From Arcuatula senhousia (lineage: Eukaryota > Mollusca > Bivalvia > Mytilida > Mytilidae), in contig OZ020307.1 of the NCBI GenBank assembly GCA_963971305.1, positions 56,913,702 through 56,977,701 on the forward strand: a stretch of DNA of 64,000 bases. The letters are read 5' to 3'. Both the position numbers and the translations under genes were made by a program. Below the pieces are notes generated by a model. It was not told where the DNA came from. It saw only the letters and a program-made list of their open reading frames with translations, and made no database searches. Shown piece after piece: positions 32,101 to 41,637 of the stretch; within the stretch, counting starts at the first letter, position 1, and the number at the start of each line of letters is the position of its first letter.

Positions 32101-34404
32101 CATCGAGATACGGACGGACAGATGAACGGACATCATAGGAAACGGAGGAAAGGAGTTGCATAGGTGGTGGAATGTAAAAATAATTGTTACTTACGACCTA
32201 TTGCGTGTCCAACAGAGTGGGCGGCGTTTTCGACAGTGTTCACTACTTTGTCCACAACAGATCTGAAGAAAGGAAGCAAAGAAATAAAAAATAGGAGTTT
32301 GAAATACGAAGTTTATGGCACAAAATACTACAAGTCAATTTAATATCAATGGAAATGTGGGGAAATGGCCGTATTGGTCTTTTGAACACTTTATTATTTC
32401 TTATTTGGTTGAGGGTATTAAAGGTACATGTAATAATTATTGGTCTGTTCTGTCGTACTAGGTGCCGAAAGATGCAAAGAGGCACCGATAGGGCATTCGA
32501 GTGTCAAAAGGCCGAAAGGGCAACGACAAAAATGGTAAACACGAACAAGAGCAGCATGAAGAAACACAAGACACAAAATCAACCTAACGGCAATCAAACA
32601 AGTCTGAAGATTGAACTCAGGTGCTCCAAAGAGTAAGCGGTTCCTGCCCTGCTATAGCACACCTGACGTGTTGCTTATTCCAATTCAGTGTGTCAAATCC
32701 AGTAAAGGAAGACAAAACAAAATTTTACGACAGACCTACATCTGCGCTCATTTGAGAGATAGAAATCCCATATTTGTCTACGAATGCGCGGTGTCTATAG
32801 TAAAATTTCTTGAGTGAAGACAGCAACCGTGGAGCAATAGTGGAACATCAAATTTCAGGCCAAAACCGTTTTTCTTCATTTCTATCTGCTTGCTTCTAAG
32901 ATATGAACTGCAATCTATATAAAATCTAATTTTGAATCCTCTTCAAAATAATACATTAGGCACAATTTCTGTCGTCAGAAAAGACATGTTTTAACTTGCA
33001 TTATTTCAGCTTTTAATATATGCAACCCGATAAGGCGCGAGATTACTCGCCAGTTTTGAACGATGTTAGGCTTTATATTTGACACGAACTTCGCGGTGAT
33101 AAGTTCTGTTATTAGATTTGAAAAGAGATTATTAAGTTTAAGTTTGTATTTTTTAGCATAAAACATGGTGATATATTTGGAATTTTTCATATTTTCGTCC
33201 TTGTAAGATTCGCCATTTTTCAAGTGTTTCATTTTAGCGAGAGCGCTTGCAGGAGCACTCAGACCCAAAATGATCAATTGTATTGGTTTGCCGCAAAACA
33301 TTGGGTCTGGGCTCTTTTAATGCTTAAAGGTGTAAAACAAGCTCAAAATTCAACCCAGTTGTCACCAACAAATATTTTAAAATAGATTAAATAAGAATAA
33401 CATGTAAGGATAGTCATAATTACATTAATAGTTTGAGCTGTCGGGTCAATCTTATCATTGCTGATTGTGGTTCACCATAAAACAAATCAAATCATTTTAC
33501 ACGTTCTCAAGACAAGGTGTGATATACAAGGTCCCCTGGTAAAACAGGGTATGGTTTTAGCATTTTTTTTACGGGGCCGGTTCAGGACAGGCCAACGTCA
33601 TTGACATTTACATCTTCATACATGTACTTACGGCTGGCAGATATTTGCTGTGCAAGTCTTGCAACTTTCTATTGCACTATTAATTTTAGCTTCACATTCA
33701 GTAGAAAGACGTTTAATCTCGGCTAAATCTGCGCTTACTTTGGGTGCAATTTGGGTTAACAAATTCTTTCTTACTGCTACGTCGATTTCTGTGTGGGAAA
33801 AATTATATAAATAAATAAATAGATTTAATGAGACCATCCAAGAATCGTTTATCTAATATTTTAGTGGTACTTATAGTTTGTAAAGGTAAACGAGCTTTTA
33901 ACTTGAAACAGTTTTAATTATGTTACGCAAAAACTCACCGTGTACTTTTTTAAGTGACAGAACACATGATTGGGCTTACATGAAGCTTTGATCTACGTGA
34001 GCAGAACAAAAGGCAAGTTATTATTATTATTTTTTGGGGTCAGATTATCTAAAAAAGTACCCTCCATGTAAATTTCAAAATTGTTAAAAATGTAAGATTC
34101 CTAATACCCTAGACAAAAGTTAATAATATTATTTGAGTTCGAATTCGGCATATTTATAATGGTTTATTTTTCTATGTTCTTCATATTTATTAGTGTTTGG
34201 CATTATCAACCTGTTGGGTAGAGCGCATCTAATATGAGACTTGATAAGACGAACATGCGTCAATCGTGACAAATCGTTTTGTCTGAAACGTTGTGTACTT
34301 TTGAGATACTACTTACTTTGTAGGGTGGCATCGTCTACAACAGATAACCCATGAACATTAGCCACAAATGCCACAGAAATGGCACAAATTGCTAAACTAA
34401 ACAT
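29133..34404 (-). CDS. secreted cysteine-rich protein, clusterin-like cysteine block (5 exons, 186 aa)
   Basis: Exons in gene order are 34404-34317, 33788-33632, 32262-32195, 30332-30231 and 29278-29133. All splice sites are GT-AG and phases join exactly (88, 157, 68, 102 and 146 nt); the stop is TAG at 29135-29133. Residues 1-19 are a signal peptide (MFSLAICAISVAFVANVHG). Mature cysteines are C61, C72, C75, C80, C115, C119, C122, C140 and C175. The first four are spaced C-x10-C-x2-C-x4-C, which I recall as the start of the clusterin beta-chain disulfide block. The flanking segments look helical (30-60 and 145-170). It is much shorter than clusterin, so the relation is a hypothesis; no enzyme motif is seen. 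A TATA box lies 93 bp upstream. Introns hold tandem repeats, a MITE and Rep-D. Confidence 0.8.
29522..29625. mobile_element. 104-bp palindromic MITE in intron 4 of the cysteine-rich gene
   Basis: The left arm TTATAACACATCCTCGGAAA and the right arm CCGAGGATGATTATAA pair, through CCCAGG/CCTGGG and CTTCTCTCGC/GCGAGAGAAG, to a centre near 29573. It lies between exon 5 and exon 4. Confidence 0.75.
29830..29895 (+). repeat. short Rep-D fragment in intron 4
   Basis: AAATGGGGCATTCGAAATCTC and AGAAGTCCGAAAAGACG match the head of Rep-D only. Confidence 0.5.
30640..31215. repeat. ~183-bp tandem repeat (about 3-4 copies) in intron 3
   Basis: ATTTTCCACA occurs at 30656, 30841, 31024 and 31205 (steps 185, 183, 181). 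Each is followed by CTTAC-AAGAAG, AAGTTCACAGAGTCACTGGAG, GGTGACAGTTGCGTAGAC and ATATCAGATGCCTAGC. Two short minus frames inside are products of the repeat, not exons: they are not flanked by phase-compatible splice sites. Confidence 0.85.
31655..31740 (+). repeat. possible degenerate tRNA-derived SINE head
   Basis: GCTGGCGCAGTGATTAGTG resembles a polymerase III A box (TGGCGCAGTGA), but the expected B box is badly decayed. Confidence 0.3.
31990..32040. repeat. half copy of the TAA-type MITE
   Basis: CAAGTTAAAGAGTCGGTCCCTAA matches the right half of the element at 21192-21278, preceded by the AAGCCCCTC block. Confidence 0.5.
32462..32830 (+). repeat. Rep-D copy, near full length, in intron 2
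   Basis: Runs from GCAAAGAGGCACCGATAGGG through AAAGGGCAACGAC, AACACGAACAAGAGCAGCAT, CTCAGGTGCTCC, AGAGTAAGCGGTTCCTGC and TATAGCACACC. It continues to the second half of the family (CAGTGTGTCAAATCCAGTAA, ACATCTGCGCTCATTTGAGA). It lacks the MITE and so serves as the empty site for 21192-21278. Two short plus frames inside are incidental. Confidence 0.8.
32831..33625. other. intron 2 of the cysteine-rich gene, no other feature recognised
   Basis: AT-rich. A 108-codon minus frame at 32975-33301 has no flanking phase-compatible splice sites or motif that I can see, so it is not called. Confidence 0.5.
34225..34270 (+). repeat. decayed hammerhead-like repeat fragment in intron 1
   Basis: GAGCGCATCTAATATGAGAC, AAGACGAACATGCGTC and neighbours follow the order seen at 5473-5514, but both core boxes are altered. 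Weak. Confidence 0.25.
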
Positions 34405-34492
34405 CGCTTAACAAAATAATAAGTCCACAACGTTTCTTATGATACACAAGAATGTGTGCCTTATCTTGGAAGAACAGTACTGCCTTAGTTAA

Positions 34493-34506
34493 CCAATATA
34501 TAGTCC
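34493..34506 (-). promoter_or_regulatory. TATA box of the cysteine-rich gene
   Basis: On the minus strand GGACTATATATTGG lies 93 bp upstream of the ATG (34404), leaving a leader of about 60-65 nt. The retrotransposon end is 138 bp further upstream. Confidence 0.6.
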
Positions 34507-34639
34507 ATGGATAGCGTGACAAGCGAATGCCTGCTTAAACATCTGAAATAAATATTTGCATAAAGTTAATTTATTTATCTTATTATACCATTTCTCGTTT
34601 AGTTTTTTGTCTTGAAGACGTTCTAGATGACCAATCTAC

Positions 34640-34902
34640 TGTGACGTTCTTAGTATCTGGGGAACTAATAGAACGACTTAAATTCCATTAAATTCACATT
34701 TATTCTTTAATTGCAATTTTACAATTCACATCAACAACTTGCAGACGAGCCAAAAAAAAAACGTGCTTTTGATTGGTCAAAAGATTTTGCTAATACCAAA
34801 TATATGAATTATTATCCTGGGCTTATACCTAATATCTAAAATTAATAACTTTCCAGTCACTGAAACCAGACATAATCAAATAAGCAAATATGGAATATTA
34901 CA
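34640..34902 (-). repeat. 3' LTR
   Basis: 263 bp; in element orientation it starts TGTAATATTCC and ends GAACGTCACA. It holds a CATATATTT stretch and an AATAAA polyadenylation signal. It differs from the 5' LTR by one missing T and one A/T substitution. Any read-out from it would run toward the cysteine-rich gene at 34404. Confidence 0.97.
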
Positions 34903-34913
34903 TCCCCGCCCAA
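34903..34913 (-). promoter_or_regulatory. polypurine tract
   Basis: In element orientation TTGGGCGGGGA abuts the 3' LTR, as expected for the plus-strand primer. One C interrupts the purines. Confidence 0.65.
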
Positions 34914-35994
34914 AAATAAAATTTAAAGAAAATTTTCATCTGGTTTCCGGGAATGGAGAAGTGTACAAGTAAAACAATTTAAAAGCGAAGCAACCTTTTA
35001 CCCTGAATGTACATGTATGCGTATGTTTCTACCATATATGTCAGTTTGAACAATTATTAGTAATCTAATGGTACTTAATCTCTTAGATGTGAACGTAAAC
35101 TCTGAAGTTGATAATTCAAATATAGCAAGTGATTTACAGTTCTTTCCATTGTGAATAAAGCAGAGATCCTGAACTCTTAATAACAATTCTAATGATAATA
35201 TCAAAGCCATCTTAGTTAAACATCAAATATTCTAGACCTGCTAGAACCATTTCATTTAAACATCTAATCTGTCAATTTTGATAGTAACATCAGAAAATGG
35301 ATTTGTTTCTTTCATACACATAGAACTTAAAAAACACAATTGCCTTATAACGTTACATGTTCACATACCAAAGTTGTTCTTAACTGATTGCTAGGCTAAA
35401 AGCATAAATGACATAGGTAGAAACTAAACTCTAATAGGTTACCGTATAGATATATACCTTAAATTTTCAGAAAAGAAAAAAAAAATATTTCAAGCACAAA
35501 ATAATACAATGATGAACAATTAATACAATGCACTTAAATAAAATAAACATCACAAGACATCTTGTCATTGATACACATTTTAGCAAAATCCAACTTTTCA
35601 GTCCTAGGTATATTCGAGTCAAACCAGAAAAAAAAATCTATACAAACGGTTTTGGCAAATCAATTATTGCCATATTTACGGTAATCATTGCTACAGGTAG
35701 TGTTGAAAGGACGAAATTGGCATTGCTATAATTGCCAACAAATTTGTTCACAGTACCGGAATAGCTTTTCTTCAAACGCAACGTTAGTGGCGATACAATA
35801 ATCGCACAACCTATGGGTGGTTGAAATTTGGCTGCTTCTATGAAATATAGGCCATAAATTAAGTGTCATCATCAAACATATATCAAATAATATGTAAACT
35901 GAATCTTCCTCGATCGAATATAACGAAAGAAAGAAAGAACAAAATACAGTAAAGCGTCAAAATAGAACATGACAGTACAATAACTGCCAACATT
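34914..35994 (-). other. 3' non-coding region of the retrotransposon
   Basis: About 1.1 kb between the pol stop and the 3' LTR, with no ORF above about 70 codons and no envelope-like protein. The part next to pol (35654-35988) holds four of the nine 18-nt palindromes. Confidence 0.7.
35654..35988 (-). promoter_or_regulatory. four 18-nt stem-loop motifs, 3' cluster
   Basis: At 35654-35671, 35719-35736, 35789-35806 and 35971-35988. In element orientation each is a 5-nt arm, an 8-nt loop and a 5-nt arm. Examples are GGCAGTTATTGTACTGTC and TGCGATTATTGTATCGCC. The loop keeps TTATTGTA, TAATTGAT or TTATAGCA, while arms change in a compensating way (CAA/TTG, CAG/CTG, CGA/TCG). The first matches a spacer motif ahead of gag closely. 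Confidence 0.7.
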
Positions 35995-37227
35995 TTACAA
36001 ATCTTCATCCTGGCCTATAAGAGGCGGTGGCCTTGCTACAATCAGATCATGGGCACTAGGCGGCAATTCAGCAAGTGGGAGCCATTGGGCGATTTCCGCG
36101 GGTTCGCCAACTTTTTGAACTAAGTATTGAAAGTCATTCTTTGTCTTTCTTTTTGCGAGAATGCGTTTTATTTTGAAACTACTGTCTGTTTCACTTGTGG
36201 CATCATGCGCGGAAGAAACAAAGTCATTAAACCGAGTCGGTTTACGCTTTTTCCTAGTTGAACGTCTAAATTCAGGTGTACTTTTATCCGTGTCTTCCGG
36301 TGTATCGACTTTCTGATCCGGACTTTCTATTTCTGGTGTTTCGGATGTCGATTCTTGGTCAACACTTGATTGATCGGCTTCAAAGTATGCTTTCGGTTCT
36401 GGGTGGCGAATGTTCGCACGTTTCAACCTATTAACATGCACGGGACGCTTGAAAGAACGCTTTCCAGAAGGGTCCCTGAGCAACACTAAGTGATTACTGT
36501 AAATTCTGTTGACAATATAAGGTCCTTCATACGTTTGCTTGAATTTTTGGCCTTTGCCCGTTGGCACTATCTGCAAATAAACATAATCACCGACTGTAAG
36601 ATGAAGCTCGTTTATCTTGGTGTTAGCCGATTGTTCCATTTTCTCGCGAGCTCGTGTAGCGTTTTCTTCTATGGCAGTGCGTACTGTATTAATGCGATTT
36701 TGCATTTCTTTCATGTATTCTGTACAATCTTTCGGAATGTCCTTTAAGTCCAACGCATGAACGGCAAATAGCAGAAAAGTTGGTCTCCTTCCAAAGACAA
36801 TTTCGAACGGCGAATATTGAGTGGATGGATTAACTGAAGCGTTCATAGAAAATATTATCGCCGGTAACACAGTTTCCCATCCTGAATTATTAGAAACACA
36901 CGGTGTTAGCCGTTCGGCTAGAGTTCTATGCGTCCGTTCACACAAGCCAAGACAATGGTGCATTAGGCTGGGCGTGTAGTCCTGATGAATTCCTAGCATC
37001 TTGCATACTTCTTTCGTACATTTGCCGATAAACTCAGTCCCTTGATCTGAAATCAAAGTTTCGCATACTCCGAATTGAGAAACCAAATTAAAGATTGCAT
37101 TTGACACTGTAAGCATATCTTTATTACGTATTGGTTGTGCTGAAATAAATTTCGAAAACATGTCAACAGCTGTAAAGATATACTGATTTCCGTTATGCGA
37201 CGTTTGAACCGGACCATACAAATCCAT
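35995..37227 (-). CDS. pol: retrotransposon integrase core and C-terminus (pol, part 3)
   Basis: 410 codons in the same frame as the preceding pol segment, from which it is cut off by a TAA at 37248-37246. The catalytic triad is complete: D2 in MDLYGP, D61 in SDQGTEF and E97 in CERTH, giving the D,D-35-E spacing. A GPY/F-type motif (YEGPYIVNRIY, near residue 235) follows, then a charged tail with RRSTRKKRKPTRFND. No chromodomain is visible. It catalyses insertion of the cDNA into host DNA. The apparent start is only the first methionine after the stop; the functional protein would be processed from the Pol polyprotein. Confidence 0.93.
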   Translation of the reverse strand: MDLYGPVQTSHNGNQYIFTAVDMFSKFISAQPIRNKDMLTVSNAIFNLVSQFGVCETLISDQGTEFIGKCTKEVCKMLGIHQDYTPSLMHHCLGLCERTHRTLAERLTPCVSNNSGWETVLPAIIFSMNASVNPSTQYSPFEIVFGRRPTFLLFAVHALDLKDIPKDCTEYMKEMQNRINTVRTAIEENATRAREKMEQSANTKINELHLTVGDYVYLQIVPTGKGQKFKQTYEGPYIVNRIYSNHLVLLRDPSGKRSFKRPVHVNRLKRANIRHPEPKAYFEADQSSVDQESTSETPEIESPDQKVDTPEDTDKSTPEFRRSTRKKRKPTRFNDFVSSAHDATSETDSSFKIKRILAKRKTKNDFQYLVQKVGEPAEIAQWLPLAELPPSAHDLIVARPPPLIGQDEDL

Positions 37228-37245
37228 CTGCCATACTTGAAATGG

Positions 37246-39066
37246 TTAATTTGGAGTCTTGTAAGATACGACCTTTGCCTTAGTTTTCAAGTTTGATACC
37301 TTTCTCGACTGACATTCGTGGCAAGATCTTACATAGTCAGTTACTATTTGACCCATCTTTTTAAAGAAAAAGATCTCCCTGATTCTGTCAAGTGTATTTT
37401 GTATTCCACTGTGTCCTTCAAGAACAGAATCGTGCGATATTCTCATAATATCACTTATCATAGAATTCGGAATGACTAATTGAAATTTCTGAGCCGCTTT
37501 TGTACGGGCTGATTTTGCTCGACGTGTGTGATACAGTAGATCGTCTATCATATAGTAATCAGAAGACTCTAGCAAAATTCTGCGTGCATCTTTCTGGGAT
37601 GCCGGCAAAACATTTTTTTCTAAATAATCGATTAAAGATATCAAGCCTTGGTCTCGTCTCTGTTCGCGTTTCAGCTTTGTCATATCTACGAGTTCGTGTG
37701 GTAACTTTATATTAGCATCGGAATCTGTGACGGTTGTTTCCGAATAATATGTTTTATGTTTCTTTCCCGAATTTCGTCTTTTGTCGAACATATCATCTGA
37801 TTCATCCGTATCTGCGTCATACGGATCGTCACACACAATAGACTTCTGTATGGACTGAACAATTAATACATTTGAGTCCTGTTTAGGCTCTTCGGAATCC
37901 GACGCATTTTCAAGGCACTCTTGTTGACTTTTTCTCAGTCTCTCAATAAAATCGGTTCCATCAGGCAGCTCAATCGTTGCCGTTTTATCCGGAACATACG
38001 GGAAGTACGGATCATCTTCGTTCGGACTTTCAATAACTTCATTTTTGTTGTTTTCGCAACGTGACAATGCGTCCGCGACTTGCATCTTTTCCGCTGGCTT
38101 GTATTGAATTTGAAACGAAAACTGTTGTAATATCGCGAGCCATCGCTCATAAATAGCTCCTTTGAATTTCTTTTGAAAGAGAGGCTGAAGAGCTTGGTGA
38201 TCACACTCGACTATAAATTCTTGTCCTCTAAGATAGTCTGCACAATCTAAAATGCTTGTAGTCATGCCTAAAAGCTCCAACTTGGTCGGTCCGTAAGATT
38301 GTTGCCATGGTGACAAAGATTTTGACCCAAATCGTATGATTCTCGGTTTTTCCTCTCCGGGTTTTACCTGATAAAGCATATATCCGATCCCACGGGACGA
38401 CGTATCAACCGCGACACGGAAAGGTACATCAAACGACGGGAAGCAAAGAATATCAGAGTTAACCAAGCTTTCTTTTAAATCCTTAAATGCAACTTGCTGC
38501 TCTATTGTCCATTCAAATTTCTGGGATTTCTTTAAAAGCTTGGTAAGCGGTTGTGTCCGCGAACTATAGTGCGGTATGTATTTTCTGAACCAGTTGAACA
38601 TTCCGAGTAGCCGTCTCAATTGTTTTATGTTTTTCGGTTCTGGATAGTCGACAATTGCCTGAACTCTATCTTTAGGTGGACGTATTCCATCTCGTGAAAT
38701 CTCGTGACCAAGGAAAATACATGATGTCGCTGCGAAATTGCACTTTTTCGGACCAAGCTTGAGACCTGCACTACGGAAGCGCGAAAATACTTCCTCCAAG
38801 TCGGACAAATGTTGTTTGAAAGTTTCACTACACACTAAAACGTCATCAAGGTAACACAAAACTGAGCGAAATTTTAGTCCGTGTAGTATTTTGTCCATCA
38901 ATAACTGGAACGTATTTGGGGCAGTTTTCAGACCCATCGGTAACCTCAAGAACTTGTAAGTGCCGAAACACGTATTAAAGGCGGTGTATTTAGAAGAATC
39001 GGCGGACAAACTCATCTGGAAAAATCCAGAAGAAAGATCAATAGATGTTATGTAATTTGGTACCAT
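37246..39066 (-). CDS. pol: retrotransposon reverse transcriptase, RNase H and integrase zinc finger (pol, part 2)
   Basis: 606 codons in one frame with the segments on both sides. Reverse transcriptase motifs include LSSGFFQM, LPMGLKTAPNTFQ and the YLDD active site (72-75). RNase H follows with D221, E264, D289 and D332 all present. Near residue 550 a histidine-rich HDSVLEGHSG then CHECQSRK gives the integrase HHCC zinc finger. It copies the element RNA into DNA and removes the RNA strand. It is bounded upstream by a TAG (39081-39079), which splits the reverse transcriptase domain, and downstream by a TAA (37248-37246). Both are single codons with clean reading on each side. Confidence 0.95.
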   Translation of the reverse strand: MVPNYITSIDLSSGFFQMSLSADSSKYTAFNTCFGTYKFLRLPMGLKTAPNTFQLLMDKILHGLKFRSVLCYLDDVLVCSETFKQHLSDLEEVFSRFRSAGLKLGPKKCNFAATSCIFLGHEISRDGIRPPKDRVQAIVDYPEPKNIKQLRRLLGMFNWFRKYIPHYSSRTQPLTKLLKKSQKFEWTIEQQVAFKDLKESLVNSDILCFPSFDVPFRVAVDTSSRGIGYMLYQVKPGEEKPRIIRFGSKSLSPWQQSYGPTKLELLGMTTSILDCADYLRGQEFIVECDHQALQPLFQKKFKGAIYERWLAILQQFSFQIQYKPAEKMQVADALSRCENNKNEVIESPNEDDPYFPYVPDKTATIELPDGTDFIERLRKSQQECLENASDSEEPKQDSNVLIVQSIQKSIVCDDPYDADTDESDDMFDKRRNSGKKHKTYYSETTVTDSDANIKLPHELVDMTKLKREQRRDQGLISLIDYLEKNVLPASQKDARRILLESSDYYMIDDLLYHTRRAKSARTKAAQKFQLVIPNSMISDIMRISHDSVLEGHSGIQNTLDRIREIFFFKKMGQIVTDYVRSCHECQSRKVSNLKTKAKVVSYKTPN

Positions 39067-39078
39067 TTCGGAAAAGGA

Positions 39079-40320
39079 CTAGGTTAGTTCCTGTAGATTT
39101 GGTATAGTGTACTTGAAATCTTTCGTTTGTGAATTAAGATGTCGAAAATCGCAGCAAAATCTAAAGTTTTGCGATTCGTTTCGGTTTCCCGTTCCGCCTC
39201 TTTTCGTCACTAATACGACCGCACTCGATATCGGAAGATCCTCGGATTCACTAACAGGGACAATTATTCGTTGTTTCAACAGGTTGTCTAATTGCTCACG
39301 TAAAATCTCCCTTTTATATGGAGGGAGTCTATGAGGTTTCTGGTGATTCGAAACCGGATTCGGTTTTAACGAAATGTGATGCTCTACGACATCCGTAAAC
39401 CCAAGATCGGGGTGTTCATTTGTGACAAACAAATCTCGATTTTTATATAAGAGTTTCTGAATTTCAGAGCTCTCTGACTGAGATAGATCACGAGAAATAT
39501 TTAATTTTTCACAAAACTCTCCGATTTTGTTTTCCTCATTTTGGCGACTATCAGTTTCCGTATCAAACCGTCCCGACTTGTCAAATGTAAGATCCCCGAC
39601 ATTTTGCACATTATTACAAACATCATGATTAACAAGCTGAATATTTTGTACCGACGGAACGTCACTGTCGCTGTCGAAATAGGAACACGTATAATCGCTT
39701 GTAAGTACCGTAAATTCAGCGATATTTTTACCCTTTGGGACAGTTACTTTAAAGTTTGTAGCATTCAGTATCTTAATTGGAACTTTACGGTTGTGTGGGA
39801 CAACCACAATTGATTTCGCTACCATAAGTCCATGATTTAGGGCAAACTTACTATTTGCACAAATGCCTTGCAACCCAATTGTTACGTTTCCCGGAACTTT
39901 ACAATATGTCAAAAGCTCACTGTTCGGCTCAATTATCAGCTTTTTGTGGGTTTTAATACATACTTGTTGATCTCCAGATGTACAATCAGCAAATTTAATA
40001 ATATTGTTTCGGAGCAAATCTTTAATTCCAATTATAAGTGGGTGGGATGTCACCGGAAATATGTAAAAATCTAGAATTTGCTCATCTCCTCGAATAATTG
40101 TTTTAATTTTAGCAGTACCAAATATTTCAATTTTAGCATCGTTTGCCAATCGCACTACTGGATCTTCCATTTGTTCAAAGGACAATTTAAGATTGTCTGA
40201 TATTGAGTCAAATAAAGATTTATTCATTACATTAATTGAACTTCCTGAATCGATTAACCCAGCAACTTGCAAAGTTTGGAAATAAACAGGTACGTATCTA
40301 AATGGTGAGCCGTTTTCCAT
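39079..40320 (-). CDS. pol: retrotransposon protease and reverse transcriptase N-terminus (pol, part 1)
   Basis: 413 codons. The retropepsin active site is LIDSGSSINVM (D24-S25-G26), the aspartyl-protease half-site that acts as a dimer. Conserved reverse transcriptase motifs 1-2 (FRFCCDFRHLN) come near the end, before the TAG at 39081-39079. The frame stays open upstream of the listed methionine and overlaps the end of gag in the -1 frame, so expression by -1 frameshifting is likely. Pol frame and gag frame differ; parts 1 to 3 share one frame. The protein cuts Gag-Pol into its units. Confidence 0.92.
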   Translation of the reverse strand: MENGSPFRYVPVYFQTLQVAGLIDSGSSINVMNKSLFDSISDNLKLSFEQMEDPVVRLANDAKIEIFGTAKIKTIIRGDEQILDFYIFPVTSHPLIIGIKDLLRNNIIKFADCTSGDQQVCIKTHKKLIIEPNSELLTYCKVPGNVTIGLQGICANSKFALNHGLMVAKSIVVVPHNRKVPIKILNATNFKVTVPKGKNIAEFTVLTSDYTCSYFDSDSDVPSVQNIQLVNHDVCNNVQNVGDLTFDKSGRFDTETDSRQNEENKIGEFCEKLNISRDLSQSESSEIQKLLYKNRDLFVTNEHPDLGFTDVVEHHISLKPNPVSNHQKPHRLPPYKREILREQLDNLLKQRIIVPVSESEDLPISSAVVLVTKRGGTGNRNESQNFRFCCDFRHLNSQTKDFKYTIPNLQELT

Positions 40321-40337
40321 ATCGGCACCGACTTGAG

Positions 40338-41603
40338 CTAACCCGGACGACTGTGCCCGTCCCCCGGGGTCTGGGTGTTTCCCTGGTCAGGTTTGTTTAG
40401 GCTCATGCATCTAACTGCAATATGACCGTATTGCTGACACAACTGACATTGCTTATCGGGTTGTGATTGTTCGTTACCATCCCAATTACATACCCTTTGG
40501 AAATGATCATGACCGTGACATTTATTGCATGTTTTCGGTCTATAACGTGGTCTAGGAGTCGAATCTCCACTATTCCTATTTCTGAACTCGGTTTTCGGTA
40601 CTTCGCCGGACCCTTTTTGTAATGACATGTCGCGAACTAACACTTCAAGTGATTGAATTTTTTGTTTCAGTTCATCTATATCTGATTTTGAGCACTCCTG
40701 TTTTGGGCGTACCCCTTGCGTTTGTTTCACCATGTCGGTCAAAGTTTCGACTTTCTGTTGAAGACTTACCAAAGACTCGCCGGACTGGTTGTCATTCGTA
40801 GTCATAGCTTTCGGACTACATGTACTGTCTCTAAACAGATCGGTATAGCGGGTATTTCTTATTGCGTTCACCGAGTCCGGGTATTTTCTATACCCACTAG
40901 CTTCCGCGATTTTGGCTGCAGTAAGTGCGCTTTGAATGTCTCGTGGTTGGCCGGCACGAACGAAAAATGCCATTTTCTCTGGCAACCCACTAATAAACTT
41001 TGACACAATTTCATGTTCTGGCTTCTGTAATATCTGAGCCTTTTCTACTAAGTGACTATAGAAGTCCTCTAATGACTGTCCCGGAGACAATGTCATACTC
41101 TGGAAAAGCTCGCTCTCCATTATCACTGCCGCGCTATGTACATTAAAATTCACGTATTTCTCATCGAATAATACTGAATTTCGAGACCATTTTTGCTTAG
41201 CGGGTCGACTCAGTGAATTGTACCATGTCAGGGCCGGACCCTTCAAATGTAAGTGAAAGGCTGCAATTCTTCTGGGGTCATCATTTTCTAAACCTTGCAA
41301 AAGTGCGTAAGATTCGAATTCGGAGAGAAAACGTTTAGCGTTATCTTGTGGATATCCCGAAAATGTACTGCATTTGATATCAAAATTCTCCATTTTAATT
41401 TTTTTAACAAGTGGAGTGTTAGGTACTGAAACGGAAAAGTCAGGAATTTGAGTTTCGTTAAGAGTTAAGGGACTTGAAGTACATGTATTTTGGAATTGTG
41501 GTGTAATAGGTGTTTTTACGTACGACAACAAAAACTCTTCTTCGTCAGACTGAGTATCGGAATTGTTTTGTAATGGGACGAAAAAGCTTACGGGTTTGTT
41601 CAT
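40338..41603 (-). CDS. gag: retrotransposon Gag (421 aa)
   Basis: Intact ORF with ATG at 41603-41601. Residues 75-240 are a capsid-type region of the retrotransposon-gag family (LKGPALTWYNSL, then SLEDFYSHLV and KFISGLPE). Residues 275-330 look coiled-coil. Two CCHC zinc knuckles, C-x2-C-x4-H-x4-C, lie at 359-372 and 386-399. Gag packages the element RNA into particles. The stop (TAG, 40340-40338) overlaps the -1 pol frame. Confidence 0.95.
   Translation of the reverse strand: MNKPVSFFVPLQNNSDTQSDEEEFLLSYVKTPITPQFQNTCTSSPLTLNETQIPDFSVSVPNTPLVKKIKMENFDIKCSTFSGYPQDNAKRFLSEFESYALLQGLENDDPRRIAAFHLHLKGPALTWYNSLSRPAKQKWSRNSVLFDEKYVNFNVHSAAVIMESELFQSMTLSPGQSLEDFYSHLVEKAQILQKPEHEIVSKFISGLPEKMAFFVRAGQPRDIQSALTAAKIAEASGYRKYPDSVNAIRNTRYTDLFRDSTCSPKAMTTNDNQSGESLVSLQQKVETLTDMVKQTQGVRPKQECSKSDIDELKQKIQSLEVLVRDMSLQKGSGEVPKTEFRNRNSGDSTPRPRYRPKTCNKCHGHDHFQRVCNWDGNEQSQPDKQCQLCQQYGHIAVRCMSLNKPDQGNTQTPGDGHSRPG
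40362..40368 (-). promoter_or_regulatory. candidate -1 frameshift heptamer
   Basis: In element orientation C CCG GGG is in register with gag and fits X XXY YYZ. From it, the -1 frame is open into pol. The sequence is a rare type of slippery site; shifting is inferred. Confidence 0.4.
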
Positions 41604-41637
41604 TATTTACACTTTGTATGAGTACTTTACCCGTTTT

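Noticed and set aside
34914..35994. Envelope gene in the retrotransposon, which would make it an errantivirus
   Set aside because: No ORF above about 70 codons and no signal peptide, fusion or membrane segment is found in this region.
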